Below, in pieces: positions 1 to 5,575 of a DNA stretch of 6,878 nt (position 1 is its first letter; each line of letters opens with the position of its first letter). A program made the position numbers and the translations under genes. This stretch comes from a bacterium (GTDB lineage: Bacteria > UBP18 > UBA7526). The notes under the pieces were generated by a model. That model searched no databases and had not been told where the DNA came from. It worked only from the letters and a program-made list of their open reading frames with translations. The stretch is from assembly GCA_018903055.1 (NCBI GenBank), contig JAHIPW010000028.1, forward strand, positions 1 through 6,878, given 5' to 3'.

Positions 1-48
1 AGCAAGAGAACCGGAATAGACTATCTTAAAAAGATAAAAGGAAAGTAG
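1..48 (+). CDS. C-terminal end of an upstream gene (5' truncated by the window)
   Basis: Frame 1 is open from the first base to a TAG at 46-48 and would encode a 15-residue lysine-rich tail ending in IKGK. The other two forward frames are closed by stops within the first 30 bases. The stop lies two bases before the ATG at 51, which is typical spacing inside a bacterial operon, and the Shine-Dalgarno of the next gene (AAGGAAAG, 38-45) falls inside this tail. A short inverted repeat (TATCTT at 22-27, AAGATA at 31-36) has too small a loop and no following T-run to be convincing as a terminator. Too little protein is visible to name a product. It is also possible that this is a leader with a chance open frame. 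Confidence 0.45.
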   Translation, partial: SKRTGIDYLKKIKGK

Positions 49-50
49 TT

Positions 51-1787
51 ATGAAAAAATTTTTAAGATTTATTACTTTAAGTCTGATTCTACTGCTTTT
101 GACTTTAAGTTCTCTTTCCGTATTTAGTATAGATACTCAGGATATTATTTTCAACGCTATGGACAAAGAGATGAAGCGTTCTATGAAGAAGTTAAAGATA
201 AAGGACTCTCCCAAGCCCTATTTTGTGAAGTATATTATAGAGGATGTGGAAGAATATCGTATCTCAGGTGATTATGGAGTAGTCAAGAATGAGGATGAAA
301 CGAGAAATAGATATTACCATGTAGAGGTAAGGATAGGGGACTATACCTTTGACCAAACGGTCCATCCCGCAGAGAAATCCTATGATCCCAGCAGGTTTGA
401 ATATGTAAGGGAAATTCGCAATATACCATTTCCCATGGAGAATGATGTGAAGGCCATCCGTAATGCCCTATGGCTTCATACCGATCTGGTCTTTAAGCAG
501 GCAGTAAATGAATATTCTGCGAAGCTGGCCAAGGTAAAGAGCGAGGTAGTAGAAGAAGAGAAGATAGAAGATTTTTCAAAGGAAGTTTCCGGAGAATATC
601 AGGGCGCGTTAAAAGTCTTGGCTATTAATAAGGACGATTGGAGAAATAGATTGAGGAAGTATTCCCTGATATTTAAGGAATATCCCGGGATAGATGAGGC
701 GAATATCTATCTCAATATAGAGGTAAGGAATAGATACCTCATGACTTCCGAGGGAACAAAGATAAGTTATGGCACCTGTCGGTACTGGCTATCCACGTCT
801 GTTAATACTATGACAGACGATGGGATGGAGATTAGGAATTATAGGGATTTTGAGGGATGGAAAGAAGAAGACCTCCCGGGAGATGAGATAATTATATCAA
901 AGATAAGAGAGATGTGTCAGGAACTGGTGGATATGAAAGAGGCAAAGGTGATTGAACCCTATTCCGGACCGGTTCTCTTAAAAGGTGATGCGGCTGGGGT
1001 ATTCTTCCACGAGGTATTTGGCCATCGCATAGAGGGCCATCGTCAGAAATCAAAGGAGGAGGCCGAGACCTTTAAGAATAAGATTGGCGAGAGAATATTA
1101 CCGGAGTTCGTCTCCATCTGTGATAATCCGGCAATAAAATATTATCAAGGAAAGCCAGTAGCCGGCTATTACCCTTATGATGAAGAAGGTGTAATATCAG
1201 AAAAGGTAACCCTGGTTAAGGACGGGGTATTAAAAACCTTTTTAATGTCCCGGATGCCAGTGAAGGGATTCAATAAGTCCAATGGGCATGGCAGATTACA
1301 GATTGAATATAGTTGGTATCGGGACCTGGTTCCCAGGCAGGGGAATCTAATTATTGAGGCCTCCCAAACTGTGGAGGAATCAGAGCTGGAGAAAAGATTG
1401 ATCGAAGAATGTAGAAAGCAGAATAAACCCAATGGAATAATCGTTACTACTACTGCCGGCGGCGCTACCTTTACTGGAAGGTTCTGGATACAATCCTTTG
1501 TCCAAATTCCCTTGGTAATCTATAAACTGAACCTGGATGGTTCGAAAGAGATGTTGAGGGGTGCCAGATTTGGGGGCACTCCCCTGGTCAGTCTGGACAA
1601 GATCGTCTGTTTCGGGGATAAACCTCACATATTTAATGGCTACTGCGGGGCAGAATCTGGATATCTACCGGTCTCTGCTGTCTCTCCCTCAGTCATTATC
1701 TCTTCTTTGGAACTGCAGAAAGAGCCGACCAAGAAAGAGAAGCCGCCCCTTCTGCCTTCGCCACTACTGGAAAGGAGTAAGGAGTAA
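51..1787 (+). CDS. exported TldD/PmbA-family zinc metallopeptidase (catalytic form)
   Basis: The 578-residue product begins with a Sec-type signal peptide: MKK, a hydrophobic core at about residues 7-25, and likely cleavage near VFS-ID at 26/27. The protein should therefore act outside the cytoplasm, unlike E. coli TldD, which is cytoplasmic and about 480 residues long. The TldD metal-binding helix is intact: H320-E321-V-F-G-H325, followed by R-I-E328-G-H330. The C-terminal segment YCGAESGYLPVSAVSPS (about 531-547) matches the place where TldD supplies a cysteine as third zinc ligand, here C532. The block around 468-523 (TAGGATF, FVQIPLVIYKLNLDG, RGARFGGTPL) is also typical of the family. Known TldD/TldE enzymes cut unfolded peptides; the substrate here is unknown. 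The start at 51 is supported by AAGGAAAG at 38-45 and by the signal peptide. The last residues (RSKE) are encoded by a 7-bp repeat and are probably not ancestral. Family assignment is firm; biological role is not. Confidence 0.93.
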   Translation: MKKFLRFITLSLILLLLTLSSLSVFSIDTQDIIFNAMDKEMKRSMKKLKIKDSPKPYFVKYIIEDVEEYRISGDYGVVKNEDETRNRYYHVEVRIGDYTFDQTVHPAEKSYDPSRFEYVREIRNIPFPMENDVKAIRNALWLHTDLVFKQAVNEYSAKLAKVKSEVVEEEKIEDFSKEVSGEYQGALKVLAINKDDWRNRLRKYSLIFKEYPGIDEANIYLNIEVRNRYLMTSEGTKISYGTCRYWLSTSVNTMTDDGMEIRNYRDFEGWKEEDLPGDEIIISKIREMCQELVDMKEAKVIEPYSGPVLLKGDAAGVFFHEVFGHRIEGHRQKSKEEAETFKNKIGERILPEFVSICDNPAIKYYQGKPVAGYYPYDEEGVISEKVTLVKDGVLKTFLMSRMPVKGFNKSNGHGRLQIEYSWYRDLVPRQGNLIIEASQTVEESELEKRLIEECRKQNKPNGIIVTTTAGGATFTGRFWIQSFVQIPLVIYKLNLDGSKEMLRGARFGGTPLVSLDKIVCFGDKPHIFNGYCGAESGYLPVSAVSPSVIISSLELQKEPTKKEKPPLLPSPLLERSKE

Positions 1788-1836
1788 GGAGTAAGTAACA
1801 AGTAAGAAGTAAGAAGTAAGAAGTAAAAAGTGGGAG
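1774..1836 (+). repeat. 7-bp-period tandem repeat, GTAA-NNN type
   Basis: GTAA occurs at 1777, 1784, 1791, 1795, 1802, 1809, 1816 and 1823, and a GTGG variant at 1830. The spacing is 7 bases throughout except for one 4-base step at 1791-1795. Units read GGAGTAA three times, then GTAACAA, GTAAGAA three times, GTAAAAA and GTGGGAG. The first two GGAGTAA units lie inside the upstream coding sequence and supply its stop codon at 1785-1787. No gene is visible in the spacer. Function is unknown; slipped-strand expansion of a short seed would produce this pattern, with the 4-base step as a later indel. Confidence 0.9.
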
Positions 1837-1838
1837 AG

Positions 1839-1872
1839 CCCGCCTCTTCGGCGGGTCCACCGATGAGGTGGA
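1839..1872 (+). promoter_or_regulatory. two abutting perfect hairpins ahead of the second peptidase gene
   Basis: CCCGCC (1839-1844) pairs with GGCGGG (1850-1855) around the loop TCTTC. Directly adjoining it, TCCACC (1856-1861) pairs with GGTGGA (1867-1872) around the loop GATGA. Both stems are perfect 6-bp stems with 5-base loops, and the first is GC-only. There is no T-run after either, so this is not a standard intrinsic terminator. The second stem ends one base before AGGAAAG (1874-1880), the likely Shine-Dalgarno of the gene starting at 1885. Roles that fit are mRNA processing or stabilisation between two cotranscribed genes, or tuning of translation of the second gene. The structure could also be a dispersed repeat with no regulatory role. 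Confidence 0.6.
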
Positions 1873-1884
1873 TAGGAAAGTGAA

Positions 1885-3528
1885 ATGGTAGAGAGATTAA
1901 TTAAGGGTTTTGTTTTAGTAATTGCTTTGGTGATTTTTAGTAGCGGGATAATTCAGGCTGCTGAACTAAACGAAAGCAATCAAATTATTTTCAAGGCTAT
2001 GGAGACAGAGTTGAATAGGTCAATGAAGAAATTGAAGATCGAAAAGGATAAACCCTATTTTATAGCCTATACTATAGTAGATAGGAATTATATTTTTATG
2101 GAGGCCACTCTTGGTAAATTTACCGAAGATGACGCCAGACATTATCGGGAGGGCTATGCCATGGTTAAAGTCGGTGACTATCAGTACGATAACTCCATAT
2201 TTAGGAAGAAGAGAAAAGGTCGTAGGGAGTGGGGTCTTCGAACAAGGATCAGTATTCCTCTGGAAGATGATTTGATTATTATGAGGCATAAGTTATGGCT
2301 TTTAACCGATTCTCAATTCAAGGATGCCGTGAACCAATTCACCAGGAAGAAAGAGACCGAGGAGTTGCAGGTTAAGAGGGAAGAGATAGCCGATTTTTCC
2401 AAGGTAAAGCCAGTGGAATATTATGAAGAGACTAAAAAAATTGATATCGATAAGAAAGCCTGGGCGGAGAGACTAAAAAGATTATCCCTGATCTTTAAGG
2501 GCCATCCAGAGATAGAGAAATCGAAGGTCAGTTTGCAGATCTGGGTGGAAATAAGATATTTATTGAATTCCGAAGGAACGAAAATAAAGGATCATAATAT
2601 TGGGTACAAGGTCGATGTAAACGCCTCCACCATCTCCCAGGACGAAATGCCCATTGCCTCTTCTTATACTTTTTACGGGCATAAAGGAGATGATTTACCA
2701 GATGAAATGGAATTAAAAGAAGAGATTGAAAAAATGATAGAAGATATTAATAAGAGATTAAATTCAGAAGTTATTGATGGATATCTGGGACCAGTTTTGG
2801 TTGAAGCTCCGGCCTCTGGATTTTTATTCTTAAAACTAATAGGAAAGAACATTCTTGGCAATAGAGAGGATTATGAAAATAGCGAGCTTCTCTTTTATAA
2901 TAGATTGAATAGAAAAATGACCAACAGGAGCATTTCAGTCTATGCCGACCCCACCATCCAGTATTACAATGGCGTTCCGGTAAGCGATTATTATCTCTAT
3001 GATGCTGAAGGAGTAAAGGCTCGGAAAGTAAACGTCATTGAGAATGGGATATTTAAGAACTATCTCATGACCCGAACACCGATTAAAGGTTTTGAACAAT
3101 CGAATGGATACGCCTATCCTACTAGCCGAGCAAAGGTAGAGCCTGGTGTCAGCAATCTCTTTGTTGAAACAAAAGATAAAATGAGTTATGAACAGCTGAA
3201 AGAGAAATTAATCATCCTTTGTAAAGAGCAGAATCTACCTTATGGCTTAATTATTAGAAGGTTCGATATCGATAGGGAAATCCCGACAAGTGCTGTTAAA
3301 ATCGATGTTAATACTGGTGAGGAGACCCCGGTCTTTGGCTTTGATGCTGTCTCTGTTTCAGATTTAACCATTCTGGATAAGATTATTGCCCTGGCCGATG
3401 ATGAAAAGGTTTGCAATACTTACCAAGGTTCTTGTGTGGCTCCTTCCATCCTGATAGAGGAACTGGAATTTAAGGAAAATAAGGACCTATTCAAAAAACC
3501 ACCATTAATCGATTCCCCATTGAAGTAG
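1885..3528 (+). CDS. exported TldD/PmbA-family paralogue lacking the metal site (predicted pseudopeptidase)
   Basis: The 547-residue product has a signal peptide (hydrophobic core about 8-24, likely cleavage after IQAA near residue 26). It is colinear with the preceding protein: both share RSMKKLKI near the N-terminus, SLIFK, LNSEGTKI or TSEGTKI, the YYNGVPVSDYYLYDAEGV-type block (361-377), LMTRTPIKGFEQSNG (394-408) and a PPL..SPL ending. The catalytic helix is present in position but not in chemistry. H320, E321, H325, E328 and H330 of the first protein become L316, K317, K321, L324 and N326. The C-terminal cysteine ligand becomes Q514, and the loop after it is shorter. The frame is open over its full length with conserved structural blocks, so it is not a decaying pseudogene. 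By analogy with the TldD/TldE pair, it may be a non-catalytic partner of the first protein; that is inference. The start is supported by AGGAAAG at 1874-1880. Confidence 0.88.
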   Translation: MVERLIKGFVLVIALVIFSSGIIQAAELNESNQIIFKAMETELNRSMKKLKIEKDKPYFIAYTIVDRNYIFMEATLGKFTEDDARHYREGYAMVKVGDYQYDNSIFRKKRKGRREWGLRTRISIPLEDDLIIMRHKLWLLTDSQFKDAVNQFTRKKETEELQVKREEIADFSKVKPVEYYEETKKIDIDKKAWAERLKRLSLIFKGHPEIEKSKVSLQIWVEIRYLLNSEGTKIKDHNIGYKVDVNASTISQDEMPIASSYTFYGHKGDDLPDEMELKEEIEKMIEDINKRLNSEVIDGYLGPVLVEAPASGFLFLKLIGKNILGNREDYENSELLFYNRLNRKMTNRSISVYADPTIQYYNGVPVSDYYLYDAEGVKARKVNVIENGIFKNYLMTRTPIKGFEQSNGYAYPTSRAKVEPGVSNLFVETKDKMSYEQLKEKLIILCKEQNLPYGLIIRRFDIDREIPTSAVKIDVNTGEETPVFGFDAVSVSDLTILDKIIALADDEKVCNTYQGSCVAPSILIEELEFKENKDLFKKPPLIDSPLK

Positions 3529-3775
3529 GTGTTTGACCTAAGAACATTTTGGAATATACTTTTTAGAAGAGATTAATACGTAAAGTAATAGAGCTTTAGA
3601 AAACTAATAAGGTATAGAAACTGGTTTAGAGGTGTAGAGACTCGTAACGAGGCTTGAATCTGGAAGCTCGACACTGGATTATGCCAATGAAGTGGAAGGA
3701 AATCGAGCATCGAGTTTCTATGACCAGCATCGATACGAGCATCAACAACGATAAACTTTTACCGACGATACCTAT
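3529..3775. other. spacer without a recognisable gene
   Basis: Apart from the candidate promoter at its left edge, I see no supported gene here. Weak secondary structure is possible: CGAGGCTT (3648-3655) can pair with AAGCTCG (3664-3670) with one bulged G. From 3702 there are degenerate ATCGAGC-like heptads (3702-3708, 3709-3715) and related GCATCGA and GAGCATC words at 3727-3743. The stretch could be an untranslated leader or a small RNA if the promoter is real. Nothing in it allows a named RNA family to be assigned. Confidence 0.5.
3533..3560 (+). promoter_or_regulatory. candidate sigma-70-type promoter
   Basis: TTGACC (3533-3538) and TATACT (3555-3560) each match the -35 and -10 consensus at five of six positions, with a 16-base spacer. 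The site begins four bases after the stop codon of the second peptidase gene, a natural place to start the next transcription unit. Transcription would begin near 3567 and leave a leader of about 420 bases before the PreT-like gene. AT-rich sequence makes chance matches common, so this remains a candidate. Confidence 0.4.
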
Positions 3776-3977
3776 AAAATCTGTGCTTATCCGTGTGTTT
3801 AATCCCAAACGGTAAGCAAAACAAAAGAATCCGTGTCAAAGATTTTATCCGTGATTATCCGTGTTTTTAATTCCGAACAGTAAGCAGTAAAAAGAAATCC
3901 GTGTCAAAGATCTTATCCGTGATTATCCGTGTGTTTAATCCCGAACGGTAAGCAAAACAAAAGAATCCGTGTCTAAG
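3776..3977 (+). repeat. direct-repeat array with exact 68-bp period
   Basis: Two full units (3828-3895 and 3896-3963) match at 59 of 68 positions without gaps. A left partial unit (from about 3776 to 3827) is in the same register; its last 42 bases match the third unit at 40 positions. A right partial unit (3964-3977) repeats the first 14 bases with one change and then passes into the Shine-Dalgarno AAGGAGG. The word ATCCGTG occurs at 3789, 3829, 3847, 3857, 3897, 3915, 3925 and 3965, three times per full unit. Units end in a GTAAGCA-containing segment (3812, 3880, 3948). There are no unique spacers between units, so this is not a CRISPR array. The array could be an operator-like site set for the downstream gene or a dispersed repeat family. 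Confidence 0.9.
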
Positions 3978-3981
3978 GAGG
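3975..3981 (+). promoter_or_regulatory. strong Shine-Dalgarno site embedded in the repeat edge
   Basis: AAGGAGG ends six bases before the ATG at 3988 and fixes that start. Its first three bases coincide with the AAG of the fourth, partial 68-bp unit, so repeat and ribosome-binding site are fused. Any change in repeat copy number would leave the site itself intact. Confidence 0.85.
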
Positions 3982-3987
3982 TATATT

Positions 3988-5364
3988 ATGTCAAACAAAA
4001 CGGCCACTACTTTACTACCAGAGGAGAGAAAGAAAAGTTTCCGAGAGATTCACAGATGCTATGAGCCCCATCAGGCCTATCTGGAGGCCTCGCGCTGCCT
4101 GATGTGTGAAGATGCTCCCTGTACCAAGGAGTGTCCGGCAGGGGTAGATATTAAGAAATTCATCAGAAAGATAAGATTCCATAACCTGCGAGGGGCTATT
4201 AGGGAGATTAGAAAGGCAAATGTCTTAGCGGGTATCTGCGGAAGGGTCTGTCCCCAGGAGTTACTCTGTCAGAAGGAGTGTAGCAATACCGAAATCGATA
4301 TTCCTATCAATATCACAGCCCTACAGAGATACGTTGCTGATGTTGACTTTAAGAAAGGTCCCAGACCTCTCCCAGGCGTTTCTTCTAAGGGAATTAAAGT
4401 AGCCATAGTCGGCTCTGGCCCAGCGAGCTTAGCCGTAGCTGCTAATCTCGCTCAGAAGGGATATGAGGTTTCTATCTTTGAGGCTGAGGCTAAACCGGGG
4501 GGTCTCTTGACCTATGGAATACCTCCTCATCGGCTTCCTCCATCTGCTACCCAGAAGGAGATTCGTTATATAAAGAAGATGGGGGTGAATATAAAATGTA
4601 ATACCAAGATAACCGATATCGATGAACTCTTCAAAAAAGACTTTAAGGCCATATTCATCGGTGTAGGACTACCTGGGGCGAGGAAGATCGGCCTGCCTGG
4701 TGAAAATCTCAAAGGAGTCTATACCGCTTTAGAATTCTTGAAAGACGTAATCGAAAATAAGTGTAAGACGAAGAAGACTAAGATCGGGAAGAGGGTGGTA
4801 GTCATCGGCGGCGGTGATGTAGCCATGGATGCTGCCTCCTGTGCTCTGAGGCTCGGTGCGCAGAGAGTCGATCTCGTCTGTCTGGAAGGGTATGATGAGA
4901 TGCCCTCCTCACCAGAGGAGAGGAGAATCTCCTGGGAAGAGGGGGTGGAGATCCATACCCGGGTCATGCCTTTAAGAATTATAGGTTCTAAAGGAAGAGT
5001 AACGGGATATAAGGGAATAGGCATCAGATGGCGCAAGCCCGGTCTCTTCATTCCCTCCAATGCCATTCCCATTCCGGGAACAGAATTCAGTCTCAAGGTT
5101 GATACGGTAATCGAGGCCATCGGCCAGATGCCCGATACCGGGAACGTTAAAGGATTCAAGAGAATAGAAACTGCTGGATCAGGGTATATCGTAGCAAAGA
5201 AAAAGACTTTTAAAACTTCTTGTCCTGGGGTCTTTGCTGCGGGAGATATTGTAAATCGGGGAGCCACCGTTGTTCAGGCAGTGGCAGATGGCAATGCCGC
5301 AGCAGAAGCCATTGATGCTTACCTAAAGCGCAAAAGTAAGCATAGGGTAACCAGTAACCAGTGA
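3988..5364 (+). CDS. preT: PreT-like NAD(P)H:acceptor oxidoreductase subunit (FAD, Fe-S; GltD/DPD family)
   Basis: The 458-residue protein is the electron-input half of a two-subunit dihydropyrimidine-dehydrogenase-type enzyme. The N-terminal iron-sulfur domain has C37, C40, C45, C49, then C84, C88, C94, C98, and a glutamine (Q113, in ALQRY) at the place where mammalian DPD uses an unusual Gln cluster ligand. The FAD-binding segment is VAIVGSGPAS (138-147), with GGLLTYGIP (171-179) and GVFAAGD (414-420). The nucleotide-binding fold starts at VVVIGGGDVAMD (270-281). GSGPAS, rather than the GltD-like GSGPAG, also resembles DPD. The loop that holds Arg-Lys in NADPH-dependent DPD reads L299-E300 here, suggesting NADH preference; this is inference. 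It is expected to be cytoplasmic and to work with the PreA-like subunit 211 bp downstream. E. coli PreT is shorter, about 412 residues. The last five residues (VTSNQ) are encoded by a GTAACCA repeat. A general GltD-like electron-transfer subunit is the main alternative. Confidence 0.85.
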   Translation: MSNKTATTLLPEERKKSFREIHRCYEPHQAYLEASRCLMCEDAPCTKECPAGVDIKKFIRKIRFHNLRGAIREIRKANVLAGICGRVCPQELLCQKECSNTEIDIPINITALQRYVADVDFKKGPRPLPGVSSKGIKVAIVGSGPASLAVAANLAQKGYEVSIFEAEAKPGGLLTYGIPPHRLPPSATQKEIRYIKKMGVNIKCNTKITDIDELFKKDFKAIFIGVGLPGARKIGLPGENLKGVYTALEFLKDVIENKCKTKKTKIGKRVVVIGGGDVAMDAASCALRLGAQRVDLVCLEGYDEMPSSPEERRISWEEGVEIHTRVMPLRIIGSKGRVTGYKGIGIRWRKPGLFIPSNAIPIPGTEFSLKVDTVIEAIGQMPDTGNVKGFKRIETAGSGYIVAKKKTFKTSCPGVFAAGDIVNRGATVVQAVADGNAAAEAIDAYLKRKSKHRVTSNQ

Positions 5365-5381
5365 ACAGTAACCAGCGAAGT
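5347..5381 (+). repeat. heptad repeat GTAACCA, left outer arm
   Basis: Five in-register 7-base units are visible: GTAACCA (5347-5353), GTAACCA (5354-5360), GTGAACA (5361-5367), GTAACCA (5368-5374) and GCGAAGT (5375-5381). The first two and the start of the third are coding, and the TGA stop of the PreT-like gene at 5362-5364 lies within the third. Units follow the same GTAA-NNN pattern as the repeat at 1774-1836. Confidence 0.85.
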
Positions 5382-5384
5382 CAT

Positions 5385-5510
5385 AGAATATCAGTATATC
5401 AGAACATCAGAATGAGAATTCAGAAGGTCAGAGTACCAGATTCATTTTTTTCAATCTAACCCTCTGATAACTGACCCTCTCCATCTGATAATCTGATTAT
5501 CTGATGCTCT
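5385..5510. repeat. long imperfect inverted repeat with 8-bp internal period
   Basis: Bases pair about a single centre near 5447.5. AGATT (5438-5442) pairs with AATCT (5453-5457), leaving a T-rich 10-base loop. TCAG words at 5391, 5399, 5407, 5420 and 5428 face CTGA words at 5501, 5493, 5485, 5471 and 5464, all in the same register except one that is off by a base. By hand, roughly three quarters of stem positions pair, with interruptions falling between the TCAG cores. No gene is visible. A transcript through this spacer would form a long, interrupted hairpin between the PreT-like and PreA-like reading frames. It lacks the compact GC stem plus T-run of an intrinsic terminator, although the region 5511-5521 is T-rich. 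Confidence 0.85.
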
Positions 5511-5516
5511 TTTACT

Positions 5517-5551
5517 TTTTTACTGTAAACTGTTCGCTGTAAACAGTAAAC
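5517..5551 (-). repeat. heptad repeat, right outer arm in opposite orientation
   Basis: Plus-strand units are TTTTTAC, TGTAAAC, TGTTCGC, TGTAAAC and AGTAAAC, exactly 7 bases each. Read on the minus strand they become GTTTACT, GTTTACA, GCGAACA, GTTTACA and GTAAAAA, mirroring the left arm at 5347-5381. GCGAACA matches the left-arm GTGAACA at six of seven positions; the other units match less well. Locally, TTTACTGT (5519-5526) can also pair with ACAGTAAA (5543-5550). The arm ends 12 bases before the Shine-Dalgarno of the PreA-like gene (AGGAGGA, 5564-5570). Confidence 0.75.
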
Positions 5552-5575
5552 CATTTTTAAACGAGGAGGAAAACG

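Noticed and set aside
1839-1872. Intrinsic terminator after the first peptidase gene
   Set aside because: The hairpins are not followed by a T-run, and the next gene of the same family starts only 13 bases later, so read-through is more likely than termination.
1885-3528. Second peptidase gene as a decaying pseudogene
   Set aside because: The frame is open for 547 codons, the signal peptide and structural blocks are kept, and changes are concentrated at the catalytic ligands. This fits a functional non-catalytic protein better.
3614-3721. 9-bp perfect inverted repeat (ATAGAAACT at 3614-3622, AGTTTCTAT at 3713-3721) as ends of a small transposon
   Set aside because: A 9-base match at 100-bp separation is expected by chance in a spacer this size. 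No target-site duplication is evident and the pairing does not extend.
3626-3808. Minus-strand 60-residue open frame in the large spacer
   Set aside because: It runs into the first 68-bp repeat unit, has no visible ribosome-binding site or domain, and looks like a chance open stretch.
3776-3977. CRISPR array
   Set aside because: The repeats are contiguous 68-bp tandem units with no unique spacers between them, and no cas gene is nearby.
4719-5267. Long open frame on the minus strand opposite the PreT-like gene
   Set aside because: It is fully antisense to a gene with clear family motifs, shows no recognisable domain, and has no Shine-Dalgarno that I can see. It is a shadow of the codon structure on the other strand.
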